The notes under the pieces were generated by a model. The model worked only from the letters and a program-made list of their open reading frames with translations, had not been told where the DNA came from and did not search any database. A stretch of 64,000 nt of DNA. Origin: Gordonia iterans (GTDB taxonomy: Bacteria > Actinomycetota > Actinomycetes > Mycobacteriales > Mycobacteriaceae). Below are positions 9,345 to 17,220 of this stretch, piece after piece (the stretch's first letter is position 1; each line of letters opens with the position of its first letter). Both the position numbers and the translations under genes were made by a program. Location: the NCBI RefSeq assembly GCF_002993285.1, contig NZ_CP027433.1, forward strand, positions 1,860,001-1,924,000. The letters are read 5' to 3'.

Positions 9345-10478
9345 ATGAGAGATGCAGTCGTCATCGATGCGATCCGCACTCCGATCGGCAGCCGCAACGG
9401 CAGCTTGGGGCGGGTGCATCCCGGTGACCTTTCCGCGCACGTGCTCACCGCGCTCGCCGACCGCAACCACCTCGAGCCGGCGACGGTCGACGACGTCGTC
9501 TGGGGGTGTGTGAGTCAGGTGGGCGACCAGGCGGGCAGCCTCGGCCGGGTCGCCGTGCTCGCGGCGGGCTGGCCCGAGTCGGTTCCGGCGACCACGGTCG
9601 ACCGGCGATGCGGTTCGGCCCAGCAGGCGGTCCACTTCGCCGCGGCCGGGGTGATCTCCGGCCAATACGACATCGCGATCGCCGGCGGCGCCGAGTCGAT
9701 GACCCGCGTGCCCATGGGGTCGGCGCGCGGAGACGGGCGGCCCTGGCCGGACTCGGTGCTGCAGCGCTACGGCGTCGACGGCTTCCACCAGGGGCTCGGT
9801 GCCGAGGCGATGGCGCGCCGGTGGCAGCTCACCCGCGGGCAGGTCGACGCGTACTCGGCGCGGTCGCATGAGCGCACCGCGGCCGCCGTCGACGCCGGAG
9901 CGTTCGACGGACAGCTCGCGCCGATCGCCGGACTCGAGACCGACGAGGGACTGCGCCGGGGCACCACCGCCGAGAAGCTCGCCGGACTGCCGACCGTGTT
10001 CGACGACGACGGGGTGATCACCGCAGGCAACTCCTCACAGATCTCCGACGGCGCGGCGGCGCTGCTGGTGACCACGAGTGAGCTCGCCGCGCGGCACGAC
10101 TGGCGGCCGCTCGCCCGCATCCACACGGCGGTGCTGGCCGGGGACGATCCGGTGATCATGCTGAGCGCGCCGATCGCCGCGACGCGGCGGGCGCTCGCGC
10201 GTTCGGGCCTGGCGCTCGACGAGATCGGCGTGTTCGAGGTGAACGAGGCGTTCGCGCCGGTGCCGCTGGCCTGGCAGGCCGAGACGGGTGCGTCCGACGA
10301 CGTGCTCAATCCGCTCGGCGGGGCCATCGCCGTCGGACATCCGTTGGGCGGTTCGGGAGCGATCCTGATGACCCGTATGGTGCATCACATGCGCGACAAC
10401 GGGATTCGCTACGGACTGCAGACGATGTGCGAGGCGGGCGGGATGGCGAACGCGACGATCCTGGAACTGATCCGATGA
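9345..10478 (+). CDS. Thiolase family protein (acetyl-CoA acyltransferase)
   Basis: The 377-residue protein is a complete thiolase. Nucleophilic Cys89 is in DRRCGSAQQAV, the NEAFA loop is in VFEVNEAFAPVPLAW, the His is in AIAVGHPLGGSGA, and the second catalytic Cys is in CEAGGMANATILEL. Thiolases cleave or condense acyl-CoA thioesters, the last step of beta-oxidation. The stop overlaps the ATG of the enoyl-CoA hydratase gene (ATGA), so the two are translationally coupled. Much longer in-frame sequence upstream is antisense to nasA and was rejected; the ATG chosen gives the standard thiolase N-terminus. The substrate cannot be read from sequence. Confidence 0.9.
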   Translation: MRDAVVIDAIRTPIGSRNGSLGRVHPGDLSAHVLTALADRNHLEPATVDDVVWGCVSQVGDQAGSLGRVAVLAAGWPESVPATTVDRRCGSAQQAVHFAAAGVISGQYDIAIAGGAESMTRVPMGSARGDGRPWPDSVLQRYGVDGFHQGLGAEAMARRWQLTRGQVDAYSARSHERTAAAVDAGAFDGQLAPIAGLETDEGLRRGTTAEKLAGLPTVFDDDGVITAGNSSQISDGAAALLVTTSELAARHDWRPLARIHTAVLAGDDPVIMLSAPIAATRRALARSGLALDEIGVFEVNEAFAPVPLAWQAETGASDDVLNPLGGAIAVGHPLGGSGAILMTRMVHHMRDNGIRYGLQTMCEAGGMANATILELIR

Positions 10479-11284
10479 GCGCCGAGCGGGAGGCGCCGCT
10501 GATCGTCGAACGCGACGGTGACGTGGTGACGTGGACGCTGAACCAGCCGGCCACGCTCAACGCGATCTCCGACGACGCCGTCATCAATGCGCTGGTCGGC
10601 GCGGTGGCCGAGGCGAACCGTGATCAGAGTGTGCGCGCGGTGATCCTGACCGGCGCGGGCAAAGCCTTCTCCGCGGGAGGCAACGTGAAGGACATGGCTG
10701 CGCGCACAGGTCTGTTCGGCGGGGAGGCGCACGAGCAGCGCGTCGGCTATCGGGAAGGGATCCAACGGATTCCGCGCGCGATGTACTCCCTCGAAGTACC
10801 CGTGATCGCGGCGGTCAACGGTCCAGCGGTGGGCGCAGGCTGCGACCTGGCCCTGATGTGCGACCTGCGGCTGGCCAGCGACCGGGCTTTCTTCGCCGAG
10901 AGCTTTGTGAAGCTCGGACTGATACCCGGCGACGGCGGCGCGTGGTTCCTGCCGCGGATCGTCGGACCCGCCCGGGCGGCGGAGATGGCCCTGACCGGCG
11001 ACCGCGTCGACGCCGCCACGGCCCTCGAATGGGGCATCGTCTCGCGGGTCACCGAGCCCGGCGAACTGCTCGACGCGGCGCGGGAACTGTCCGACCGGAT
11101 CGCGGCGAATCCGCCGGTGGCGGTCCGGATGACCAAGAAGCTGCTGCGGGAGTCGTCGCGGCAGAGCCTGGACCAGCTGCTGGAACTCTCCGCCGCCATG
11201 CAGGGCATCGCGCACCACACCGCCGATCATCACGACGCCGTCGTGGCCATGACGGACCGGAGACCTCGCCAGAGTCGCCCGTAG
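10475..11284 (+). CDS. Enoyl-CoA hydratase/isomerase family protein
   Basis: The 269-residue protein is a crotonase-fold enzyme. The oxyanion-hole stretch GAGKAFSAGGNVKDMA and the second conserved loop NGPAVGAGCDLALMCDLR are present. The usual hydratase glutamate positions fall in the segment FVKLGLIPGDGGAWFLPR, where one glutamate is replaced by aspartate, so it may be an isomerase or hydrolase rather than a classical hydratase. It overlaps the thiolase gene by four bases, which points to a joint acyl-CoA pathway. The ATG used is the one inside the ATGA overlap. Confidence 0.9.
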   Translation: MSAEREAPLIVERDGDVVTWTLNQPATLNAISDDAVINALVGAVAEANRDQSVRAVILTGAGKAFSAGGNVKDMAARTGLFGGEAHEQRVGYREGIQRIPRAMYSLEVPVIAAVNGPAVGAGCDLALMCDLRLASDRAFFAESFVKLGLIPGDGGAWFLPRIVGPARAAEMALTGDRVDAATALEWGIVSRVTEPGELLDAARELSDRIAANPPVAVRMTKKLLRESSRQSLDQLLELSAAMQGIAHHTADHHDAVVAMTDRRPRQSRP

Positions 11285-11359
11285 GGCCGCTCGGATGCGT
11301 AAAGTCGACACCGGAGGGCCGTCTCAGCCCTGGCGGTCCGAGAAGGACGGTACGCGCAG

Positions 11360-13753
11360 ATGACGACGCACGAGAACCGCTCACACACCGACCACACGCA
11401 CCAGGCGGCCGAGGACGCAGGAGCGCCCCGACCCGGCTCGCTCGAACTCGGGCGACTTCCCGACGGGACCCGGCAGGGCGGCTACGGTCCCGAGACTCAG
11501 TCGCCCTGGAAGAGCCGCCCGTACCACCATCCCGCCGCCGGATGGGGCGCGGCGATGGCCGTCGGCAAGGTGGTGATGCGGCAGCGGCTGCCGATCGTCG
11601 CCACCAAGTCGATGTTCACCATGAATCATCCGGTGCGCGGTTACGACTGCCCGGGCTGCGCATGGCCGGACGATCCCGGGGTGACCCTCGACATCTGCGA
11701 GAATGGCATCAAACACGTCACCTGGGAGATGACCCGCAAACGGGTCGACGCCGAGTTCTTCGCCGCCCACACCGTCTCCGAGCTCGCCGAGTGGACCGAT
11801 CACGCGCTGGAAGACCAGGGCCGACTCACCGAGCCGATGGCCTACGACGGTGCCGTCGACCGCTACGTGCCGATCAGCTGGGACGACGCGTTCGCTCTGG
11901 TCGGCTCGGAGCTCCGGGCCCTGGACAGTCCCGATCAGGCGGCCTTCTACACGTCGGGCCGGCTCAGCAACGAGGCGTCGTTCCTGTATCAGCTGATGGC
12001 CCGCGAGTACGGCACCAACAACCTCCCGGACTGCTCCAACATGTGCCACGAGGCCTCCGGCCGTGCGCTGACGGCGTCGTTGGCCACCGGGAAGGGAACC
12101 GCCGACCTGGAGGACTGGGCGCAGTGCGATGCCCTCTTCATCCTCGGCGTCAACGCCGCGTCGAACGCGCCCCGGATGCTGACCTCGCTCGCCGAGGCCG
12201 TCGACCGCGGCGCTCAGGTGGTTCACGTGAACCCGCTCGTCGAGGCCGGGGCGACCCGCACCATCGTGCCGCACGAGATCCTCGACATGGCCCGCTTCAA
12301 GACCACCGCGACCGGCACCGACACCTTGCAGGTGCGCTCCGGCGGCGACATGGCGCTGATCCGCGGGATGGCCAAGGTGGTGTTCGAAGCCGCCGAGACC
12401 GATCCGGGCGCACTGGATCACGAGTTTCTGGCGAAGTACACCGATGGTCTCGAGGAGTACCGGGCGCTGGTCGAGGCGACCGAGTGGGATCAGCTGGTGG
12501 CGCAGTCGGGGCTCAGCGAGACGCAGATCAGGCGGGCGGGCCGCATCTATCTGGACTCGCAACGGACCGTGATCAGCTGGTGTCTGGGTGTGACGCAGCA
12601 TGAGCACAGCGTCGATGCGATCCGCGAGATCGTGAACCTGCTGCTGCTGCGTGGGAACATCGGCAGGCCCGGCACCGGGCCGTCTCCGGTCCGCGGGCAC
12701 AGCAACGTGCAGGGCAACCGAACCTGCGGCATCGACCACAATCCGGGCGAGGCGTTCTTGCAGCGGCTCGACGAGGTCTGCGGCATTACCTCCCCGCGCA
12801 CGCACGGCCTGGACACCGTGCACACCATCGCGGGCATGCACGCCGGGGACGTGAAGGTGTTCGTCGGCATGGGCGGCAACTTCGTGCGCGCGGCTCCGGA
12901 CACCGTGTTCACCGCCGAGGGGCTGCGCCGCTGCCACCTGACCGTGCAGGTGAGCACCAAGCTCAACCGCGGTCACCTGGTGCACGGTCGCAAGGCGCTG
13001 ATTCTGCCGTGCCTGGGACGCACCGAATTGGACCGGCAGCGCACCGGACCGCAGGGGATCACCACCGAAGACGCGATGAGTTCGGTGCAGCTGTCGAACG
13101 GACACCGAACGCCGGCGTCGGAGCACCTGCTCAGCGAACCGGCCATCATCGCGGGCATCGCGCGGGCCACGCTGCCCGGCAGCCGCACGCCGTGGGAGGA
13201 CTACGTCGACGACTACGATCGGATCCGCGACGTCATGTCCCGGGTGCTCCCCGGCTTCGAGGGCTTCAACCGGCTGGTGCGGCAGCCTTACGGCTTCCGG
13301 ATTCCGCAGCCGGCCCGCGAACGTGACTTCCGGACGCCGTCGGGCCGGGCCGAGTTCAGTCGCGCCCCGCTGCACGACGTCCTTCCCGACGACGCCGATG
13401 TGCTGGTGTTGCAGACCATGCGTTCGCACGATCAGTGGAACACCACGATCTACTCCAACGATGACCGGTATCGCGGCGTCAAGAACATCCGCGAGTTGAT
13501 CTTGATGAACGCGAAGGACATGCGCGACCGCGGGCTGTCGGAGGGGGATCGCGTCGACATCGTGGCGACCTGCCGGGACGGTTCGCAGCGCTCGGTACGC
13601 GGCTTCCGCGCGCTGGAGTACAACGTTCCGCGCGGGTGCGCGGCCGGGTACATGCCGGAGATGAACGTCCTGATCGGGGCCGCCGACTACAGCACGCAGA
13701 GCGATCAACCGCTCATGAAGGACATCCGGGTGCGGGTGTCGCGGTCGGCGTGA
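11360..13753 (+). CDS. FdhF/YdeP family molybdopterin oxidoreductase
   Basis: This 797-residue protein belongs to the YdeP branch of formate dehydrogenase-like molybdoenzymes. The N-terminal YDCPGCAWPD motif is typical of that branch. A Cys-His pair at about residue 229 (NMCHEASG) lies where FdhF has its Mo-ligating selenocysteine and histidine, so the Mo ligand is probably cysteine. The C-terminal molybdopterin dinucleotide binding region is present (MRSHDQWNTTIYSND). YdeP of Escherichia coli is linked to acid resistance, but the reaction is not known. No partner subunits lie nearby. The gene follows the hydratase after 75 bp and overlaps a DUF2945 gene, so it leads a small coupled operon. 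Confidence 0.88.
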   Translation: MTTHENRSHTDHTHQAAEDAGAPRPGSLELGRLPDGTRQGGYGPETQSPWKSRPYHHPAAGWGAAMAVGKVVMRQRLPIVATKSMFTMNHPVRGYDCPGCAWPDDPGVTLDICENGIKHVTWEMTRKRVDAEFFAAHTVSELAEWTDHALEDQGRLTEPMAYDGAVDRYVPISWDDAFALVGSELRALDSPDQAAFYTSGRLSNEASFLYQLMAREYGTNNLPDCSNMCHEASGRALTASLATGKGTADLEDWAQCDALFILGVNAASNAPRMLTSLAEAVDRGAQVVHVNPLVEAGATRTIVPHEILDMARFKTTATGTDTLQVRSGGDMALIRGMAKVVFEAAETDPGALDHEFLAKYTDGLEEYRALVEATEWDQLVAQSGLSETQIRRAGRIYLDSQRTVISWCLGVTQHEHSVDAIREIVNLLLLRGNIGRPGTGPSPVRGHSNVQGNRTCGIDHNPGEAFLQRLDEVCGITSPRTHGLDTVHTIAGMHAGDVKVFVGMGGNFVRAAPDTVFTAEGLRRCHLTVQVSTKLNRGHLVHGRKALILPCLGRTELDRQRTGPQGITTEDAMSSVQLSNGHRTPASEHLLSEPAIIAGIARATLPGSRTPWEDYVDDYDRIRDVMSRVLPGFEGFNRLVRQPYGFRIPQPARERDFRTPSGRAEFSRAPLHDVLPDDADVLVLQTMRSHDQWNTTIYSNDDRYRGVKNIRELILMNAKDMRDRGLSEGDRVDIVATCRDGSQRSVRGFRALEYNVPRGCAAGYMPEMNVLIGAADYSTQSDQPLMKDIRVRVSRSA

Positions 13754-13980
13754 GCGGCGGGGGAGCGGGCCCGGCGTTCGCGGTCGGGGACCACGTGCGG
13801 TGGAACTCCGAGGCCGGGCACATCAGCGGTGTGATCACCGCGGTGCACACGTCCGACGTCGACTACAAGGGGTACACGCACCGCTGCATCCCGGCCGATC
13901 CGCAATACGAGATCGCCAGCGACAAGACCGATCACGTCGCGCTGCACAAGGGCCGGGCGCTGACCCTGATCGACCCGTGA
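13750..13980 (+). CDS. DUF2945 (TUDOR-like) small protein
   Basis: This 76-residue protein contains GDHVRWNSEAGHISGVI and VDYKGYTHRC, which match the small beta-barrel family DUF2945, also called the hypervirulence-associated TUDOR domain. The molecular function is unknown. The GTG start overlaps the stop of the molybdoenzyme gene (GTGA), and its own stop overlaps the start of the DUF488 gene in the same way. The three genes are therefore translationally coupled and probably work together. The start was set by this overlap, since in-frame sequence upstream only mirrors the previous gene. Confidence 0.8.
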   Translation: MSGGGAGPAFAVGDHVRWNSEAGHISGVITAVHTSDVDYKGYTHRCIPADPQYEIASDKTDHVALHKGRALTLIDP

Positions 13981-14534
13981 GCGGGGAGACCGAGGTCTAC
14001 ACGCTCGGGCACTCCACGCGCTCGGTGGACGAGGTGGTCGCGATGCTGCGCGCCCACGGCATCACCGATCTGGTGGACGTGCGCTCGTTCCCCTCGTCGC
14101 GCACGTTCCCGCAGTGGGGGCAGGAGGCGCTGCGGGCTGCGTTGCCGCCCGACATCGCCTACCACTGGCTGCCCCGGCTGGGCGGGCGCCGGCACACCCC
14201 GGCGGGCACGCCGTCGCCGAACGACGGCTGGCGCGTGAAGGCGTTCAGTCACTACGCGGACTACATGGCGACAGACGAGTTCGCCGAGGGGCTCGCCGAG
14301 CTGGAAGATCTGGCGCGGCGAGGCCGGGTCGCGATCATGTGCAGCGAGGCCGTGCCCTGGCGCTGTCACCGGCGGCTCATCACCGACGCACTGCTGCACG
14401 ACGGCATCTCGGTGCGCCACCTCATGTCGCCGACGTCGACCAGGCCCGCCGAGCCGACCCCGTTCGTCCGGGTCGACGACGTCGGCCACTTGATCTACCC
14501 GGCGCCGGAACGCGCGGCGGAGGGCGGCGACTGA
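13977..14534 (+). CDS. DUF488 domain-containing protein
   Basis: The 185-residue product shows the DUF488 hallmarks: TLGHSTRSVDE near the start, VDVRSFPSSRTFPQW, and near the end MCSEAVPWRCHRRLI with two cysteines. The family is widespread and its function is not established. The GTG start overlaps the DUF2945 stop by four bases. It is the last gene of the run; the strand then switches and a broken repeat gene follows. Context suggests a role with the molybdoenzyme, but nothing in the sequence shows a reaction. Confidence 0.85.
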   Translation: MSGETEVYTLGHSTRSVDEVVAMLRAHGITDLVDVRSFPSSRTFPQWGQEALRAALPPDIAYHWLPRLGGRRHTPAGTPSPNDGWRVKAFSHYADYMATDEFAEGLAELEDLARRGRVAIMCSEAVPWRCHRRLITDALLHDGISVRHLMSPTSTRPAEPTPFVRVDDVGHLIYPAPERAAEGGD

Positions 14535-15205
14535 CCGGCCCGCCGGTGCGGTTCGTCCGGCTGAAGAAGCAGCGACAGCGGTGGCCGGTGGCGACCTTGT
14601 TAATCAGGGTGGCTTTCGGCTCGACCTACGGGGCGTCGATCCATACTCGTCGCACTTGCGGCTGATCGTTCTCATCGTGGTCGCTGAGGAGCGTGCGGAC
14701 CTTGCTGATCCGGTGGCGTGCGGACGACGTCGACGGGCCGCGGTGGTGGCGGTCAGGCTGCTCGGGTGAGGAGTCGGGCGAGGATCTTTTCGGCTCCTGA
14801 GGGTGGGTCGACCGGGGCGATGATCCGGATCGGGGACGGCCGGTAGTGGACGATGATCGTCGGATTCGATTGATCGTCGTCCCGGTCCAGGTCCTCGGGT
14901 GGCCCGAGATCCTCTGGTGGCCCGGTGTCGCCGGGCGGTCCGTTGGTGTCCTCGCGTGAGTCGGTCGTGTCGGGTGGTCCGGTGTCGGCGGGCGGTTCAC
15001 CTGCTGCTGGGATGCGGCTGGGGTCGGGTGCGAGGCGTTCGGGGTGGAACAGGATGTTGCTCTGCCACCGGGTGCCGCGCCCGACGGGCCGCCAGCCGAC
15101 GCGTCCGGCGTCGGGACCGAAGGTGAGGACCGTCGATTCCCAATGCCCGGCAGTCTTGCCGTTCATTCGGTTGTGCCGGCCGCACGCCCCACCCAACCGG
15201 TCGAT

Positions 15206-15229
15206 ACCTGTCCTGAGCGGAGTCGAAGG
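15206..15229 (+). repeat. Short form of the CCTGAGC...GTCGAAGG repeat inside the DUF222 gene
   Basis: An 18-bp core (15212-15229) starts CCTGAGC and ends GTCGAAGG, preceded by six bases that also interrupt the gene. The 24-bp total adds eight codons in frame between QTD and IDRLGGACG. It shares both ends with the 44-bp elements nearby, which differ by having an expanded centre. Confidence 0.7.
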
Positions 15230-15269
15230 GTCGGTCTGGCCGTCGTCGGTCCAGTCGGGCATGCGTGGG

Positions 15270-15313
15270 CCTGAGCATGCGTGGCGGAGCTTGCGACGAC
15301 ACGCGGTCGAAGG
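15270..15313 (+). repeat. 44-bp dispersed element, copy A
   Basis: It runs from CCTGAGCATGCGTGG to ACACGCGGTCGAAGG and splits the HNH domain of the DUF222 gene. It differs from copy B at a single base. The GCGTG near one side can pair with CACGC near the other, allowing a small hairpin. The flanks show a partial repeat of GCCCAC, possibly a worn target duplication. Confidence 0.8.
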
Positions 15314-15439
15314 GTGGTGGGCTTGGGTGCGGATGAACGGGACGGTGCAGCCCGGGGCGGTGCATCCCCGGTCGCGGGCGAACAATGCCAGCTGTTGTGC
15401 TGCGGTGGCGAACCGGTTGGCGCGCCCCAGGTACAGGAC

Positions 15440-15483
15440 CCTTCGACCGCGTGTCGTCGCAGGCTCCGCCACGCATGCTCAGG
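15440..15483 (-). repeat. 44-bp dispersed element, copy B
   Basis: This is the same element as copy A in the opposite orientation, 126 bp away, with one base difference. Together with six flanking bases it adds 50 bp to the DUF222 gene and causes the frameshift that makes it a pseudogene. Removing it restores FSQATGR followed directly by VLYLGR. Confidence 0.85.
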
Positions 15484-16668
15484 ACTACGCCTGCCGGTGG
15501 CTTGGGAGAACACTGCCAGATACGGGATGGTGTCGGCGGCGAACTGCACCAGATCAGACACCGGGATGCGGGTGCCGGTGGCGGTCCAGCCGATCCCAGC
15601 CTGACGCGCCAAATCCTCATCGGTCACGGTGACCACGACTTGTGAGGGGATCCGGGTGGGTGCGGGTTGCCCGGCCAGCGCGAGGGCCCAGTCGCACAAT
15701 GCTTCCAGGGCGTCGTGCTGACGCTGCCCGAGCGTCCGGGTTTCCCGCTCTGCCGCGGCCGCCAGGACCGCCGGGTCGAGGCCGGGTTGATCGGCCGCAC
15801 CACGCGGGGAATCCGGGTCGCCGGGGTTGTTCATCCCCGTAGTGGCCCACTGATACAGGAGTACTTCAAGTTTGGCGCGCAGGACGGGGGTGAGCAGCGC
15901 CCGCACTTTGCTCATCAGTTGCCGGTTCTGCGGCTGCAGGTTGAACGTACGCCGCCGGGCCCGGTCGTGGTCGTCGGCCAGAGTCCCGTCGGGGTCGAGC
16001 CACGCCAGGATCCGGTTGCCCACCACGGTGACCGCGGCAGGGTCCAGACGGCGCGCCGCATCAGCGAGCATCGCTTCGGCTTTGACGCGCTGATCGTGAG
16101 TGACCGCCGACGGCAGCTTCTCCATGATCTCAGTGACCGCCGCGACGTGCGCGCCGCCGGCGTCCCCGTCCGCGACTGCCGTCGCGGTCGCCGCCAGTCG
16201 GGGTTCGAGACGTTCACCGGTCAACGCGCCCATCGCACCGATGCCTTCGGCGGTGACCCGGCGGCGGCGGGCCTCACCGACGCCGAGGCGGGCGCCGTGG
16301 GCGTAGAGCTGGTGGGTCGAGATGTGCCCGGCACGCCGGTACACGCCACGGTCAGAGATTCGGTGGATCGAGCTTGTCGAGATTTCGACATACAGCGCAG
16401 CGTCGAACACCTCCGCCCGGCGGTGGGCCTGTTCACGGGCGTCGAGCAGACCCAGCAGACCGTCGTCGGACTCGGCGGCCAACAGTGCGGTTGCCTCGGC
16501 GCTCAAGCGTTTCTCGGTGGCGGTCTGCACCGCCAGCAGTTCTGCGGGCGACAGGCCGGCGATCAGCGTGTCGGGGTCGAAACCAGCGGTGTCGAGACGT
16601 GCGGTGCTGGGCGCGCTCCGGGCGGCGTCGTCGTCGTACGAGATGCCGTTGACGGTCACGGTGTCCAC

Positions 16669-17013
16669 CTCCCCCGAAGTGCTGTTCCCGCTGGTAGAAC
16701 CAGATATCCGGGCCCTCGTTGTGTGTCTGACATCACTCTACGACGGGACTACGACAAATCTGATCTCGACCGCTGGGTCGAGGGATGCGCGTCAGAGGTG
16801 CGCAGATGGCGGAGACTCAAGCGCTGATTGGGGTGGTCGGTGTCATCGTTGTCAGACTCCCAGTCGGGTTGCGCGATTCACAACCAGACTAGGAACCGAC
16901 CAGGCTCAAACCACTGGAACCTACTACGGCGTCGCAAACCCGGGGTGCCACTCTCGGGCTCACTCCAGAATCTGAGGGCGTGACCTCGGTACCGAAGAAC
17001 GCCGATGTCACAG
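16669..17013. other. Intergenic stretch upstream of the DUF222 pseudogene
   Basis: About 345 bp between the pseudogene start and tRNA-Arg. It should contain the old promoter of the DUF222 gene and the 3' flank of the tRNA. No gene, clear promoter hexamers or terminator hairpin was recognised. Confidence 0.5.
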
Positions 17014-17087
17014 TCCCCCCGGCAGGACTCGAACCTGCGACCTCGGAATTAGAAGTTCCTTGCTCTATCCAGCTGAGCTACGGAGGG
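17014..17087 (-). tRNA. tRNA-Arg (anticodon UCU)
   Basis: Read on the minus strand, a full cloverleaf is present. The acceptor pair is CCCTCCG/CGGGGGG with one U-G pair, followed by U8-A9. The D stem is GCTC/GAGC, the anticodon loop CTTCTAA gives UCU, and the T arm is GCAGG TTCGAAT CCTGC with discriminator A. The length is 74 nt without an encoded CCA. Confidence 0.95.
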
Positions 17088-17144
17088 TTGCGTGCCGTAT
17101 ACGGTGCGACACGCTGGTCGTTCCACACAAACCAGTCGTCCGCG

Positions 17145-17157
17145 TGAGCTACGGAGG
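17145..17157 (-). repeat. 13-nt duplicate of the tRNA-Arg 5' end
   Basis: TGAGCTACGGAGG occurs here and again inside the tRNA (17074-17086). The match covers the 5' acceptor strand and D stem of tRNA-Arg, 71 bp upstream of the gene in its own direction. It may be a remnant of a partial tRNA duplication. Integrase attachment sites more often duplicate the 3' end, so an att site is less likely. Confidence 0.4.
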
Positions 17158-17220
17158 CGTGGGTCACCACCGGGTGGTGCCGACCGCGAGGGTCAGTATA
17201 TCCCGACCTAGAGTGGACCC

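Larger units (their letters stand above)
14753..16668 (-). pseudogene. DUF222/HNH endonuclease gene (13E12 repeat family), disrupted by three small repeats
   Basis: The N-terminal part (from a GTG start, MDTVTVNGISYDD) is a normal DUF222 domain up to TIPYLAVFSQATGR. The expected continuation VLYLGRANRFATAAQQL is found in another frame, because 50 bp including one 44-bp repeat has been inserted between them. Further on, a second 44-bp repeat (51 bp added, in frame) splits the HNH domain between RTQAHH and DWTDDGQTD. A 24-bp piece containing an 18-bp short form lies before LGGACGRHNRMNG. The HNH core residues are otherwise recognisable. A full-length protein cannot be made without frameshifting. 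These multicopy actinobacterial genes are of unknown purpose. Confidence 0.9.

Noticed and set aside
14535-14752. Short open frames between DUF488 and the DUF222 pseudogene
   Set aside because: No start context, family similarity or codon bias supports a gene; the stretch is treated as intergenic.
14626-15000. Minus-strand frame rich in Thr, Pro and Arg
   Set aside because: It overlaps the proline-rich tail of the DUF222 pseudogene in another frame and is a shadow.
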